DNA from: Tolypeutes matacus
Taxonomy: Eukaryota > Chordata > Mammalia > Cingulata > Chlamyphoridae
NCBI GenBank assembly: GCA_026826555.1
Contig: JAKSZT010054308.1
Coordinates: forward strand, 3,673,930-3,737,929
DNA length: 64,000 nt
Reading direction: 5' to 3'
Shown: positions 1 to 11,204 of the stretch, in pieces
Numbering within the stretch: position 1 is the first letter of the stretch
How the letters are laid out: every line of letters begins with the position of its first letter
The notes under the pieces: model-generated
Told to the model about the DNA's origin: nothing
What the model saw: only the letters and a program-made list of their open reading frames with translations
Database searches by the model: none
Made by a program: the position numbers and the translations under genes

Positions 1-598
1 GGAATGCAGGATGGTACAACCACTATGGAGGACTGTTTGGCAGTTCCTAAAGAAGTTGAATATAGACTTGCCAGGTGACCCCGCAATACAACTACTGGGT
101 ATATACCCAGAAGAACTGAGAGCTGTGACACGAACAGACATCTGCACACCGATCTTCATAGCCACATTATTCATCATTGCCAAAAGTTGGAAACAACCCA
201 GGTGTCCATCAACAGATGAATGGATAAACAAACTGTGGTCTATTCACACGATGGAATATTATGCAGCTGTAAGAAGAAATGAAGTCATAAAGCATATGGC
301 AACATGGATGAATCTGGAGGACATTATGTTGAGTGAAGCAAGCCAGACACAAAAGGACAAATACTGTATGAATGCATTACCATGAACCAAATATATTGTA
401 TAATATATTGTTTGATTCACACACACAAAAAAACAAAAAAACAAACAAAAAACAAAACAACAAAAAAATGTACATGTATCCATTTCATTTAATTGAGAAA
501 TGTATATATTTATTCATCTGTGTTTACTTTTTAGTTTTTAATTGCTTATGTTTTCAATTATTAAATGTACAAAATAAAGTTAAAAAAAAAATTATTTT
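1..598 (+). mobile_element. LINE-1 3' end, ORF2 C-terminus and 3' UTR (5' truncated by window edge)
   Basis: The frame from base 2 to the stop at 385 encodes the L1 ORF2 C-terminus ([40 protein letters not shown]). It is followed by a short A-rich 3' UTR with AATAAA and a poly(A) tail near 583-592. The family also appears inverted at 9694-10018 and 17135-18008, so it is a relatively young armadillo L1. The open frame is intact as far as visible. Confidence 0.92.
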
Positions 599-1141
599 CC
601 TGTGCTCTTCTCTCTTCTGGACAGTGTCCGGCCTTACCCTGGTGTCCTAAACCCTAGAACATTTTTTTCCCAGCCTGTTGCTGCCTGTCCTCTAGCTATT
701 TTTTGGAAGAGAAGAGAATCCTTTATCTTTCTAATCTCTCATCTTCCCAGAAGTCCTCAAGCCCTATCATATATATCTCATTTCCACTTTTTGATGGAGT
801 TCTGCTGTGTGTGGTGAGTCAGACAATACCCAGCTCATGATAGGCAACTCAGGTCTCATGGTAACTTGATGGCCCATGTTTAAGCAGTTTCCACTCTAAC
901 TCTGTTACTCATACAATGAGACTGAGTCTGGCTTTCGGAGATCTCAAGTCTGCAGATACATGAAACAAGATTTTCTTTCAGAACACACATAGAAACTTTC
1001 ACATCATTCATGGGGCACTTAAGTTGCAAATTTGAAGCCTTCAGCTCATCCCTTTCTTTTGTAAATGTATCCAGCACATTTAGAAACAGCCAGTCAACAT
1101 CACTGAACCTTGTAACTACACAAAACTCTATTAAGGTGTTA
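599..1141. other. No gene seen
   Basis: Mostly unique-looking sequence between the L1 tail and the first SINE. Short open frames only. Confidence 0.5.
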
Positions 1142-1155
1142 AAAACACTCTCACC

Positions 1156-1534
1156 CAGCAAAGCGGATGTGGCTCATGAGCTTGGGCTCCCTTCTACCAC
1201 ATGGGAGGTCCCAGGTTCGTTTTCTGGGGCCTCCTGCTGAAAGTGACCTGGCCCATGTGGAGAGCTGGTGCAACAAAAAGAGACAAAGAGGAGAGACAAT
1301 GAGAGACACAACAAACCAGGACGCTGAGGTGGCTCAAGCATTTGAGAACCTCTCTCCCACATCGGAGGTCCCAGGATCAGTTCCCAGTGCCTCCTAAAGA
1401 GAAGACGAGAAGAGAAGACAAGCAGACACAGAGCACACAGCGAATGGACACAGAGAGCAAGACAGCAAGCACAAAAACAACAAGGGGGGGAATAAATAAA
1501 TAAAATGAATCTTTAAAAAAACAACAACAACAAC
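1156..1534 (+). mobile_element. Dimeric DAS-type SINE with target-site duplication
   Basis: Two tRNA-like units (gatgtggctcatgag... and ctgaggtggctcaagca...) joined by a GA-rich linker, ending in an A/ATAAA-rich tail. It is flanked by aaaacactctcacc at 1142-1155 and 1535-1548. Confidence 0.88.
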
Positions 1535-1756
1535 AAAACACTCTCACCAAGATCCTTGCCTCTTATAAGCATGGAAGTAGTCAGAAGTCAGATCCTGTGG
1601 TGATATTTTGCATATCTCTATTGCCAACTCATGCCATGGACTGTCAGAGACCTCTTGATTATTGGAAACAAATCATTAATGCCCTTGAATCTTATCAGAG
1701 TAGAGAGCCAATTGCAAAAATCTCAGAACTTATTCAGAAAGCCTACTTTTAAGATT

Positions 1757-1990
1757 CTGGGGGAACGGAAGTGGCTCAAACAATTGAGTGCCTGTTTCCC
1801 ACATGGGAGGTCCTTGATTTGGTTCCTGGTGCCTTCTACACAACAGAAAAAAAAACAACAAGCAAAATAAACAAACAAACAAAATAACTCAGGGGAGCCA
1901 ATGCACCTCAGTGTTTGAGCGACAGCTCCCCACATACGAGGTCCCGAGTTCAACCCCCGGTCCCCGGTACCTAAAGAAAGAAAGAAAAAA
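1757..1990 (+). mobile_element. Two adjacent short tRNA-derived SINE copies
   Basis: A monomer (gaagtggctcaaacaattg..., A-rich tail to about 1887) is followed by another subtype (ggggagccaatgcacctcag...cggtacctaaagaaagaaag, about 1892-1990). The second matches the subtype at 47598-47690. Confidence 0.75.
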
Positions 1991-2100
1991 TAAGGTTCCG
2001 TTTCTTAAGATCCACTCCCTAGTCCCTCCTATTCCCTCCTATTCTCTCCTATTCTAATCTTTGGAAGAGTTTGGGAAGCACTGTTATTAATTCTTCTTTA

Positions 2101-2296
2101 TTTTTTTTTATTTTTATTTTTTTTTAAAGATTTTATTTATTTATTCATCCATCCCCCCCCTTGCTGCTTGTGCTCGCTGGGTCAGCCAACCACGCCGCGC
2201 GGGCGGGCCTGCCCTCACCAGGAGGCCCCGGGAACCGAACCCGGGCCTCCCATATGGCAAACGGGAGCCCTACTGATTGAGCCACAGCCGCTTCCC
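2101..2296 (-). mobile_element. Young DAS SINE inserted in L1
   Basis: Antisense copy of the head/tail consensus (…accatatgggaggccccggg… in reverse) with a T-rich start. Perfect 14-bp duplication ttaattcttcttta at 2087-2100 and 2297-2310. Confidence 0.92.
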
Positions 2297-2397
2297 TTAA
2301 TTCTTCTTTAAATGTTTGGTAGAATTCACCATTGAAGTCATCTGATCTTGGGCTTTCCTTTATTGGGAAGTTTTTGATTATTGCTTCAACATATTTT

Positions 2398-2758
2398 TTT
2401 TTTAGATTTATTTATTTATTCCCCCTGCCCCGCCCCCCGTTGTTTTCACTTGCTGTGTCTGTTCGTTGTGTGCTCATCTTCTTTTTAGGAGGCACTGGAA
2501 CCAAACCAGGGACCTCTCATGTGGGAGGGAGGCACCTAATTGCTTCAGCCATCTCCACTCCCTGCTTTGTTGTTTCTTTCATTGTATTTTCCTTCTTGTG
2601 TCTCTTTCCTGTGTCATCTTGTTGCGTTATCTCGCCGCACCAGCCAATCGTATCAGCTTGCTGTATTGCTTGTCTTCTTTAGGAGGCACTAGGAACCAAA
2701 CCCAGGACCTCCCACGTGGTAGGTGGGAGCTCAACCACTTGAGCCATATCTGCTTCCC
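2398..2758 (-). mobile_element. Dimeric DAS-type SINE
   Basis: T-rich start (tttttttagatttatttatt) followed by two reversed tRNA-like units ending gagccatatctgcttccc. Open frames through it are artefacts. Confidence 0.85.
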
Positions 2759-3207
2759 CTGATTCAATCTTTTTACCTGTTATAGTCTGTTCTGTTTTTC
2801 TATTTCTTCTTGGGTCAGTTTGATAGTTTGTATGCTTCTAGATATTTGTCCATTTCATCTAGGTTACCTAACTTGTTGATGTAAATTGTTCACAGTATTC
2901 TCTTATAATCCTTTTTATTTCTACAATGTCTGTTGTAATGTCCTAACTTTCATTTCTGATTTTAGCAATTTGAGTCTCCTCTCTTTTTTTCTTGATGCCT
3001 AGCTAAAGTTTTTGCCAATTTTGTTAATCTTTCCAAGGAACAACTTTTGGGTTTATTGATTGTCTCCATTGTTTTTCAGTTCTCTGCTTTATCTCTGCTT
3101 TAATCTTTATTGTTTCCTTCCTTCCACTAGCTTTGAGTTTGACTTGCTCTTCTTTTTCTAATTCCTTAAGGTATAAAGTTAAGTTATTGGGATGAGGGAA
3201 TGACGTT

Positions 3208-3318
3208 TTTTTGTTTTGTTTTGTTTTGTTTTGTTTTGTTTTAGGAGGTACCGGGAATTGAACCCGGGATCTCATACATGCAAAGCAGGCATCAACCACT
3301 GAGCTGTACCCGCTTTCC
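3208..3318 (-). mobile_element. Short tRNA-derived SINE with (GTTTT)n tail
   Basis: Reversed tRNA-like unit (gggaattgaacccgggatctc...gagctgtacccgctttcc), preceded by seven TTTTG units from the A-rich tail. Confidence 0.8.
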
Positions 3319-3319
3319 A

Positions 3320-4135
3320 GGAATGAAGTTTTGATATATGCAACAACAAGGATGAACCTTGAAAACATTTTGCTAAGTGAAATAAGCCATAATCAAAAGA
3401 GCAAATATTGTATGATTCCACTTATATGAACTATCTAGAAAAGGCAAATTCAAAGAGACAGAAAGTAGATTGGAGGTTACCAAGAGCCACGGGAGAGGGA
3501 AATGGGGGAGTTATTGCTTAATGGGTACAGAGTTTCTGTTTGGAATGATAACAATGTTTGGGAAATAGATAGTGGTGATGGTTGCACAACATTGTAAATA
3601 TAATTAATGACACTGAATTGTACACTTAAAAGTTGTTAAATGGGGGGCGGATGTGGCTCAAATGGTTGGGCGTCCGTCTGCCATATGGAGGGACCTGGGT
3701 TCGATCCCCGGGACCTCCCGGTAAAATAAAAAATATATATATATAGAAGGCGCATGGGCTGCCAGGCTCTGTGTGCTGCTGAGCTGTAGGGCCCCGGGAG
3801 CCATGCAGCAGGATGATGACGTAACAGGGGAGAGACAAGACAAGATGCTCCAAAAGCTGCAGAAGCCAGGAGCCGCGGTGGCACAGGCGGCAGAATAACT
3901 GTCCTGCATCGGAAGTCTCCAGAATCGAATCTTGGTGAAGACTGGAGGAGGAGGATGAGAAGAGATGGCAGGAAACAGACATAGAGAATTGCTCAGTGAA
4001 TGGACACAAAACAGCAAATAGGGAAGGGGGGGTTTAAAATGGATAAAGTAAATAAATAAATCTTAAAAAAAAAAAGTTGTTAAATGGCAAGTTATATATG
4101 TTTACTGTAATAAAAATATTTTTAAAGTGAAGGGC
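3320..4135 (+). mobile_element. LINE-1 3' UTR split by a SINE
   Basis: The sense L1 3' region (gtgaaataagccataatcaaaag...gtggttgcacaacattgtaaa) is interrupted at 3644-4071 and resumes at 4088 (gcaagttatatatgtttactg), ending A-rich near 4130. Confidence 0.8.
3644..4071 (+). mobile_element. Long DAS-type SINE inserted in the L1 tail
   Basis: tRNA-like head (gcggatgtggctcaaatgg), second unit near 3870-3950, A-rich end. Perfect 16-bp duplication aaaagttgttaaatgg at 3628-3643 and 4072-4087. The same subtype occurs at 14199-14670 and reversed at 23522-23986. Confidence 0.9.
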
Positions 4136-4494
4136 CTCATTAATTGCATCTCGATGCAATAGTTGGACTTGGTTTTTTCACTGGAGTTTTTCCAGCTGGA
4201 CATTTTCATTGGTGAGGGGGGTGATGTATTTAAAGTTGTTTAAAAACTGGATCATGTTCTTATAGGAGGCATCTTTAGAACTCTACATATGAGAAGAAGA
4301 AAGTATGTGCAAGGTAGGTAGAGGAGTAATATGTACTAGCCCCTTCTGCAGAACCCTTCCCTCTCACAGGCTCTGGAAAGGATAGTACTATAAATTTCAT
4401 GGCTTGACTACCATACCTGATTAAGCCAAATATATATACATGAGTAAACTAAGAACTAAAAAGATACTCTTTCCCAGGGATTTTCAGAAACAGA
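4136..4494. other. No gene seen
   Basis: AT-rich unassigned sequence. No coding signal. Confidence 0.4.
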
Positions 4495-4740
4495 GAACTA
4501 TGGTTGTGCTTTTGGTGTTGTATCTAAGAATCCATTGTGAACTCCAAGGTCATGAAGATTTTCCCCTATGTTTTCTTCTAAGGGTTTTATGGTTTTAGTT
4601 CTTCCATTTAGGTCATTAATCCATTCTGAGTTAATTTTTGTATATTGTGTGAGGTAGGGATTCAGCTTCATTCTTTTGCATGTGGATATTCAGTTTTCCT
4701 AGCACCATTTGTTCAAGAGACTATTCTTTCCCCATTGAAT
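4495..4740 (-). mobile_element. LINE-1 ORF2 fragment (antisense)
   Basis: Antisense ORF2 landmarks (ttcttctaagggttttatgg, tgtgtgaggtagggattcag, ccattgaatgg). Confidence 0.75.
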
Positions 4741-4742
4741 GG

Positions 4743-5141
4743 ACTTTTTTTTTTTTTTTAAGATTTATTTATTTATTTCTCCCCGCCCCCTCATTGTTTT
4801 GCACTTGCTGTCTGCTCTCTGTGTGTTCTTCTGTGTCTGCTTGTCTTCTCTTTAGGTGGCACTGGGAACTGATCCTGGGACCTTCCAGAGTGGGAGAGAG
4901 GTGCTCAATCTCTTGTGCCACCTCAGCTCCCTGGTCTGCTGCATCTCTTATTGTCTCTCCTTTGTGTCTCTTTTTGTTGTGTCATCATGCTGCGCCAGCT
5001 CTCTGTGGGGGCCAGCACTCCACTCGTGCCAGCTCAATATGCAAGCCAGCTTGCCTTCCACCAGGAGGCCCCAGGAATCGAAACCTGGACCTCCTATATG
5101 GTAGATGGGAGCCCAATCGCTTGAGCCACATCTGTTTTCCC
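4743..5141 (-). mobile_element. Dimeric DAS-type SINE
   Basis: T-rich start, two reversed units (gatcctgggaccttccagag and gaatcgaaacctggacctcc), ending gagccacatctgttttcccc. An imperfect flank match (ccattgaatgga / ccaatgga) may be the duplication. The 162-codon open frame across it is a SINE artefact. Confidence 0.85.
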
Positions 5142-5159
5142 CAATGGATTTTTTTTTTA

Positions 5160-7612
5160 ATTAAATAAATTTTTATAGTGTACCATTTTAATTCCTCTTT
5201 TGATTTTGCAACTATATTTTTGAATTATTTTCTTAGTGGTTACTCTAGGGACTACAATATACATCTTATCACAATATAATTCAGGTTAATACCAACTTAA
5301 TTCTGGTAAAGTATAGCAACTTTGTTTCAGTATATCTCCATTCCCCCCTTTATAATATATACATATAACCTCTCTATATTTTATAAACCTAACAATTTGT
5401 TAATATAATTATTACTTCATACAATTATGTGTTTTTTAAAGAAATTAAGAGAAGAAAAGAGAAAAATGTATTTATACGGTATTTTATATTTACCTACATA
5501 TTTACCATTTCTGGTACTCTTCATTTCTTCCTATGGACTTGAGAGTTGTAGTTACTGTTATGGTTCAATGTCATTTTCTTTCAGCCTGTAGGTATTTCTC
5601 CTTTTATTATTTCTTGAAGGGCTGGTCTGCTAGCAATGAATTCTCTTACTTCTTGCTTACCTCAGAATATCTTTATTTTACCTTTATTTTGGAAGAATAG
5701 TTTCCTGGATATAGAATTCCTGACTGACAGTTTTTTTCTATTAGCAACGTGAATATGTCATTCCATTGCTTTGTGGACTCCATTTCTTCTGATGAAAAGC
5801 CAAGTATTAATGTACTGTTGTTTCCTCTATGAGATGAATTGTTTTTCTCTTGATGCTTTCTCTTTATTATTGGCGTTCTGAAGTTTGACTATGATGTATA
5901 TTTATCCTATTTGGCATACATTAAGATTTTTGGATATGTCGTTTAATGTTTTTCACCAAATTTGGGACATTTTCATCCATTATTTCTTCAATTCTTATTT
6001 CTATGCTTTTCTTTCTCTCTTTCTGGGATGCCTATTAGATTTACATTGGTATTTTGGTGTTGTACCACATGTATCTGAGACCTTGTTCTTATTTTTCCAT
6101 CTTTTCTTCATATTGGCTTATTTATATGCTCTTCCTTCAGTTTACTGGTTCTTTTTTTCTGCCATCTCAAATCTTCTATTGAAATATTCTAGTGAATTTT
6201 TCATATTGATTATTTTACTTTTCAACTCTAGAATTTCCATTTGGTTCTTTGGTTCTTTAAACATAATTTCCTTAAGTTGTTTGAATGTATTTATAGTAGC
6301 TATTTTGAAGTCTTTGTCTGCTAAATTAAATATCTGGGCCTATTCAGAGTCATTTTTAAAATTTGTTGAAAATTAGACAGTTTATATAAGTATTGTAATG
6401 ACTCAGGAGTCTGTTTTTTTTTTTCCCCGAGAGTTGTTGTTGCTGGTTTATTTGTTTATTCAGTAATTTGCCTGGACTTAAACTCATGAAGTTGTCTACC
6501 TGTCAGTGTTAGCTAATGATGGCTCTGCTTAGTTTTTTTTTTTTTTTTTAATTATACTTTTGTTTTTAGCCTTCCTTCCTAGGGGTTGCCCCTGTATCTG
6601 CATAGCTTAATGATTAGCCAAGGATTTGGGCATAGATTATGCACAAACACATTGAGCCATAAAGCTTCCACTCTCTGCTGATGGATTTGTGTGTCAGTTA
6701 TTCAAAGGTCAGCCAATTTTCAAGTTTCAAGTTCTCTTTACACTGGGTTCCTAGGTCTACTCTGCATGGATGTAATTTCCCAATCTGCCAGAAATATGTG
6801 GAGATCTTATCTACCCTTTCTGTTGTTCTCAATCCTAGTATTTTCCCTAGAGTTAAATTTCTGGATGTTCTACTAATCAGCCCAACTAGAACCACAACTT
6901 TATGCTAACAGAGCTGTAGGTTTTCTCCGTTAATTTTCTCCTGAGTGTGTTACTCGTATTGATAATGATGTTGGCATAAACATTTTCTCTCTGCCCTAAA
7001 TCAATTCTGCGTCCTCTGGCAGCATGACTGTTAAGTTTCATGACCAGCCTCGCCCTTATAAAACTTCCTTTTTCACAAACCTAGCTGAGGGTGGGGGGAG
7101 GGGAATGGCTCCAAACAAGAAGACTGCAGAACTCCACTGTTCTTACCTGAAGGTCTTGTTTTTCATGAGTACATGCTTTTTAATTTATTGTTTGCCTTGG
7201 CTGATTTCCAGAGCTTTGAAATGTTTGTTTTTTTTTTTAATTGCCCAGTTATATACTTGTTTGGGAAGAGGATTTGCTAAGCTCTGAGTTCTTTTTTTAT
7301 ATTCCATTTATTTCCTTATTATGTTTAGGTTTTCCTTTAAATCCTTGAAAACATTTATTATAGCTGTTTAAAAATCTTGTGTGCTAATTCCATCATCTCT
7401 GACATTTTGAAGTCTGTTTCTATTGTCTGATTTGTCTCTTGATTATGGGTCACATTTTACGGCTTCTTTAAATACTTTATTGGATGGTGGACATTTTGAT
7501 TATCTAATTTTGTTGTCTTCCTTTAAAGAATGTTGAAGTTTGTCTGACAGGCAGTTAAGTTACTTGCCAAGCAGCTTGTTCATTTCAAGCCTTGTTTTTA
7601 AGCTTTATTAAG
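5160..7612 (-). mobile_element. Ancient LINE-1 3' regions, antisense
   Basis: AT-rich sequence with old-L1 3' UTR features (tattttgaagtctttgtctgctaaat at about 6301, related tcttgtgtgctaattccatcat at about 7373). Probably more than one copy. No host gene. The 163-codon open frame at 5885-6376 is an L1 by-product. Confidence 0.6.
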
Positions 7613-7620
7613 GTAAATCT

Positions 7621-7700
7621 AGAAAAAAAAAAAGAAAAAAAAAAAGAGAAAAAAAGAAAGAAAGAAAAGAAAAAAAAGGAGAGGAAAAAAAAAAAAAAAG
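7621..7700. repeat. Purine (A/G-rich) low-complexity tract
   Basis: About 80 bases of A-runs interrupted by G, possibly an expanded retroposon tail. Confidence 0.8.
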
Positions 7701-7796
7701 GTAAACCTTGAGTAGACTTTACTCCAGGGCTATTTTAGCCCCATTACTAATGTGTAACCATTCAAGGGCCTTTTCTTGGGGGGGGGTGGGGGTGGG

Positions 7797-8188
7797 GTAC
7801 AGAGCAAGTTTATTGAGCTAAAGTTGCATTAATGCAGGAGCAACACCAAAAAAGGTTTCTGCTTAAAAGGCTGAGTTGGGGAAGCAGCTTATATGGCTAC
7901 TTGAGACAAAGGGAAGGTATAGGGGTGGTGGCGAGGGATAAGTGGGGCATGATTTATTGTTGGTACATGCTTTCCGTGCTTTCCGAGGCTGTGGGGCTGT
8001 TTGAGCAGCATGTCCTTGAGGCCCAGTTTGTTAATTAGGAAGCAGGATGTTGATGTAAGCCTGTGGCTCTCTGGTGAGAATCAGCAGGCCTTGCTGGTGT
8101 CAGTTTGAACTCTGTTATAGTTCTTCCTCTCAGGCTGAGCAGGGGTTTTTATCAGCACCACAAAGGATTATTCGTATGTCAACTTGCT

Positions 8189-8190
<2 letters not shown>
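7797..8190 (-). other. Possible LTR or 3'-UTR-like segment with AATAAA
   Basis: On the - strand it shows a TATA-like catataagctgc and then ctcaataaacttgctctg, an arrangement common in U3-R-U5 ends of endogenous retroviral LTRs, or in a 3' UTR. I could not define TG...CA ends or a partner LTR. A G-rich run (7779-7796) abuts it. Confidence 0.3.
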
Positions 8191-8552
<362 letters not shown>

Positions 8553-8554
8553 GG

Positions 8555-8987
8555 CAGGGGTTCTTAACCAGCATTCCACAGATCACTAAGGGGTTCATGG
8601 AAAGATTTCAGGGGGTCCATGAGCTTGAATTGAAAATTCAAAACATTATTCTTGTGCGGATGTGTTGGTGTGGGTGTGATATATTTATTAAATAATACAC
8701 ATTATATGGGGACTTAGTAAGGGGTCCTGGGGGAAGCGGCTGTGGCTCAATCAGTGGGGCTCCCGTTTACCATGTGGGAGGCCCCGGGTTCGGTTCCCGG
8801 GGCCTCCTGGTGGGGGCGGGCCCGCCCGCGCGGCGTGGTTGGCTGGCCCGGCGAGCGCAGGCAGCAGGGGGGGGATAAATGAATAAATAAATAAAAATCT
8901 AAAAAAAAAAAAAAAAAAAAGTAAGGGGTCCTGGTTTTCACCTGACTGGTAAAGGGGTCCGTGGAACAAAAGAGGTTAAGAGCCCCT
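8555..8987. mobile_element. hAT-like DNA transposon (non-autonomous), split by a SINE
   Basis: Terminal inverted repeats caggggttcttaacc (8555-8569) and ggttaagagcccct (8974-8987), with the interior 'ggggtccatgag' typical of old mammalian hAT/Charlie-type elements. The SINE at 8731-8919 interrupts it. Confidence 0.75.
8731..8919 (+). mobile_element. Young DAS SINE inside the hAT element
   Basis: Complete unit: ggaagcggctgtggctcaat head, CpG-rich middle, GGGGGG, (ATAA)n and A18 tail. Perfect 15-bp duplication agtaaggggtcctgg at 8716-8730 and 8920-8934. Confidence 0.95.
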
Positions 8988-9005
8988 ATTCTTTTTCCCC
9001 AAGGA

Positions 9006-9273
9006 GTTTTTTTTTGTTTTTTTTTTAAGATTTATTTTTATTTATTTATTGCTATTTGTGCTTGCTGTGTCTATTTGCTTTGCGTTTTTCTGTGTCTGCT
9101 TGTCTCCCTTTTGTTGCGTCATCTTGCTGCGCCAGCTCACCACACCACATGGGCCATCAGCTCACCGCACCATGTGGGTCTGCTTGCCTTCACCAGGAGG
9201 CCCTGGGAATTGAACCCAGGGCCTCCCCTATGGTAAATGGGAGCCCAACCAATTGAGCCACAGCCGCTTCCCT
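9006..9273 (-). mobile_element. DAS-type SINE
   Basis: T-rich start and a reversed tRNA-like head ending gagccacagccgcttccc. The middle carries a duplicated caccgcaccatgtggg-like module. Confidence 0.88.
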
Positions 9274-9693
9274 AGGACCTTTTTTTGAGTGGCCCAAGTA
9301 TTCAACATGATCTCTCCACTCTGGCTGGCAGGAACATAAAAGTTTTCCAACCCTTTGTGAGCTCTGGAAATCATTTAGCTTACAGCTTCCCAGAAGCTGT
9401 TCTTTGCCCGACCTTGTAGAGTTTCACCTTATGATTGCTCAGATTAGTACTCAGCCTTTTAAAGACCCCTATGAAGATTTCAGGGGCAATTTCTATGCAT
9501 AACTCTCACCTCTCTGCTACTCCACCCCACAAATTCCAACTGCTTTGCCTCCCTGAACTCCTCTCTCTGTCTCCTCATCTCAGAAATACTGTCTCTGCTA
9601 AGGTTCTTTCCCTTTGGAAATTGCCTTTAGGTAGAAAGCTAGAGCAATTATAGGACTCCCCTTATTTGTTTTCCTTCCCTCAGGGATTACAGT

Positions 9694-10018
9694 TTTTTTT
9701 TAACTTTATTTTGTACATTTAATAATTGAAAATATAAACAATTAAAAACTAAAAAGTAAACACAGATGAATAAATATATACATTTCTCAATTAAATGTAA
9801 TGGATACATATAAATTTTTGTTTTTAATCAAACAATATATTACACAATATATTTGGTTCATAGTAACGCATTCATACAGTATTTGTCCTTTTGGGTCTGG
9901 CTTGCTTTGCTCAACATAATGTCCTCCAGGTTCATCCATGTTGTCATATGCTTTATGACTTAATTTCTTCTTACAGCTGCATAATATTCCATCATGTGAA
10001 TATTTATTCATCTGTGTT
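9694..10018 (-). mobile_element. LINE-1 3' end (antisense), arm of a foldback
   Basis: Antisense 3' UTR (aactttattttgtacattta) and ORF2 C-terminal sequence up to about 10000. The same family as at 1-598 and 17135-18008. Confidence 0.88.
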
Positions 10019-10090
10019 TACTTTTTAGTTTTTAATTGTTCATATTTCAATTATTAAATGTAAATGTAAAGTTAAATTAAAAACAAAGCA
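9998..10090 (+). mobile_element. Inverted LINE-1 3' UTR piece abutting the previous L1
   Basis: Sense copy of the same 3' UTR (atttattcatctgtgtttac...ttcaattattaaatgtaaa). It mirrors 9700-9785, so two L1 3' ends face away from each other with about 215 bases between. Confidence 0.8.
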
Positions 10091-10223
10091 ACCAGTTGAC
10101 TGTATAGGTAAGGGTACATTTCTTTCCCAGGTTTTTAGTTTTTTATTGTATGTTTTAGTTTTCCAGTTGCTAAAGCAAATACCATGCAATGGCTTAAAAA
10201 TGGTAATTAATTGGCTTATGGTA

Positions 10224-10390
10224 GGGAAACGGTTGTGGCTCAATCAGTAGGGCTCCCGTTTACCATATGGGAGGCCCNNNNNNNNNNNNNNNNNNNNNNN
10301 NNNNNNNNNNNNNNNNNNNNNNNNNNNNNNNNNNNNNNNNNNNNNNNNNNNNNNNNNNNNNNNNNNNNNNNNNNNNNAAATAAATAAAAT

Positions 10391-10421
<31 letters not shown>

Positions 10422-10447
10422 CAAAAAAAAAAAAAAATAATAATAAT
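10224..10447 (+). mobile_element. Young DAS SINE containing an assembly gap
   Basis: Head (ggaaacggttgtggctcaat) before, and (AAAT)n tail after, a block of N. Target-site duplication aattggcttatggta at 10209-10223 and 10448-10462. Confidence 0.9.
10278..10377. other. Assembly gap (100 N)
   Basis: Exactly 100 N, a conventional placeholder. From the SINE consensus the true missing sequence is probably near 100 bases of GC-rich SINE body. Reading frames across it are meaningless. Confidence 0.99.
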
Positions 10448-10884
10448 AATTGGCTTATGGTACAAGAAGTCCAAATCAAGGCCTCATCAAGGTAATGCTT
10501 TCTTCCTGAAGCCTGGAATTCTGGGGCTGGCATATGGTTTCTTGGTTCCTCTGTCACATGGCAATACACATGACAGCCTCTCCTGTCCTCTTCCCTCTTT
10601 TCTGGGTTCCATTGCCTTTCAGCTTCTGGCTGCTCAGCTTGTGGCTTTCTCTCTGTCTGAATTTTATTCTGCTTATAAAGGACTCCAGTAATAGGATGAA
10701 GAGCCATCCTGAATGAGTTGGGCCACACCTTAATTGAAGAAACCTCAGAAGGTCTATTTATAATGGGTTCACACCTAGAGGAATGGATTAAGTTTTAGAA
10801 CATGTTTTTCTGGAGCACATAGCTCAGAACCACCAAATTGTGGTAGGGTAAGTCCTATACCAATCACTGTCATTGGTGGAAGCC

Positions 10885-11204
10885 TCTGTGTCCATTTGCT
10901 GTGTGTTCTTCTGTGTCTGCTTGTCCTCTCTTTATGCAGCACCAGGAACCGATCCTGGGACCTTCTGGAGTGGGAGAGAGGTGTTCAATCTCTTGCGCCA
11001 CCTCAGTTCCCTGGTCTGCTACATCTCCTATTGTCTCTCTTCTGTGTCTCTTTTTATTGTATCATCTTGCTGCGCCAGCTCTCCACTTGGACCAGCTCTC
11101 CACGTGGGCTAGCTTGCCTTCACCAGGAGGCCCCAGGAATCAAACCCTGGTCTTGCAGTTTGATAGACGGGAGTCCAATCGCTTGAGCCACATCCACTTC
11201 CCCC
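10885..11204 (-). mobile_element. Dimeric DAS-type SINE (tail-truncated)
   Basis: Reversed units with gatcctgggaccttctggag and aatcaaaccctggtcttgca, ending gagccacatccacttccccc. The T-rich start seen in other copies is missing. Confidence 0.82.

Larger units (their letters stand above)
2020..3200 (-). mobile_element. Old LINE-1 ORF2 fragment broken by SINEs
   Basis: Antisense ORF2 sequence such as tttggaagagtttgggaag and gaacaacttttgggtttatt. Pieces at 2020-2100, 2297-2397 and 2760-3200 read as one element split by SINE insertions. Confidence 0.75.

Noticed and set aside
4680..5168. 162-codon + strand open frame
   Set aside because: Antisense SINE; similar frames recur in the other SINE copies (for example 10901-11215, 20757-21061).
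10240..10728. 162-codon - strand open frame
   Set aside because: Spans the 100-N gap and SINE sequence.
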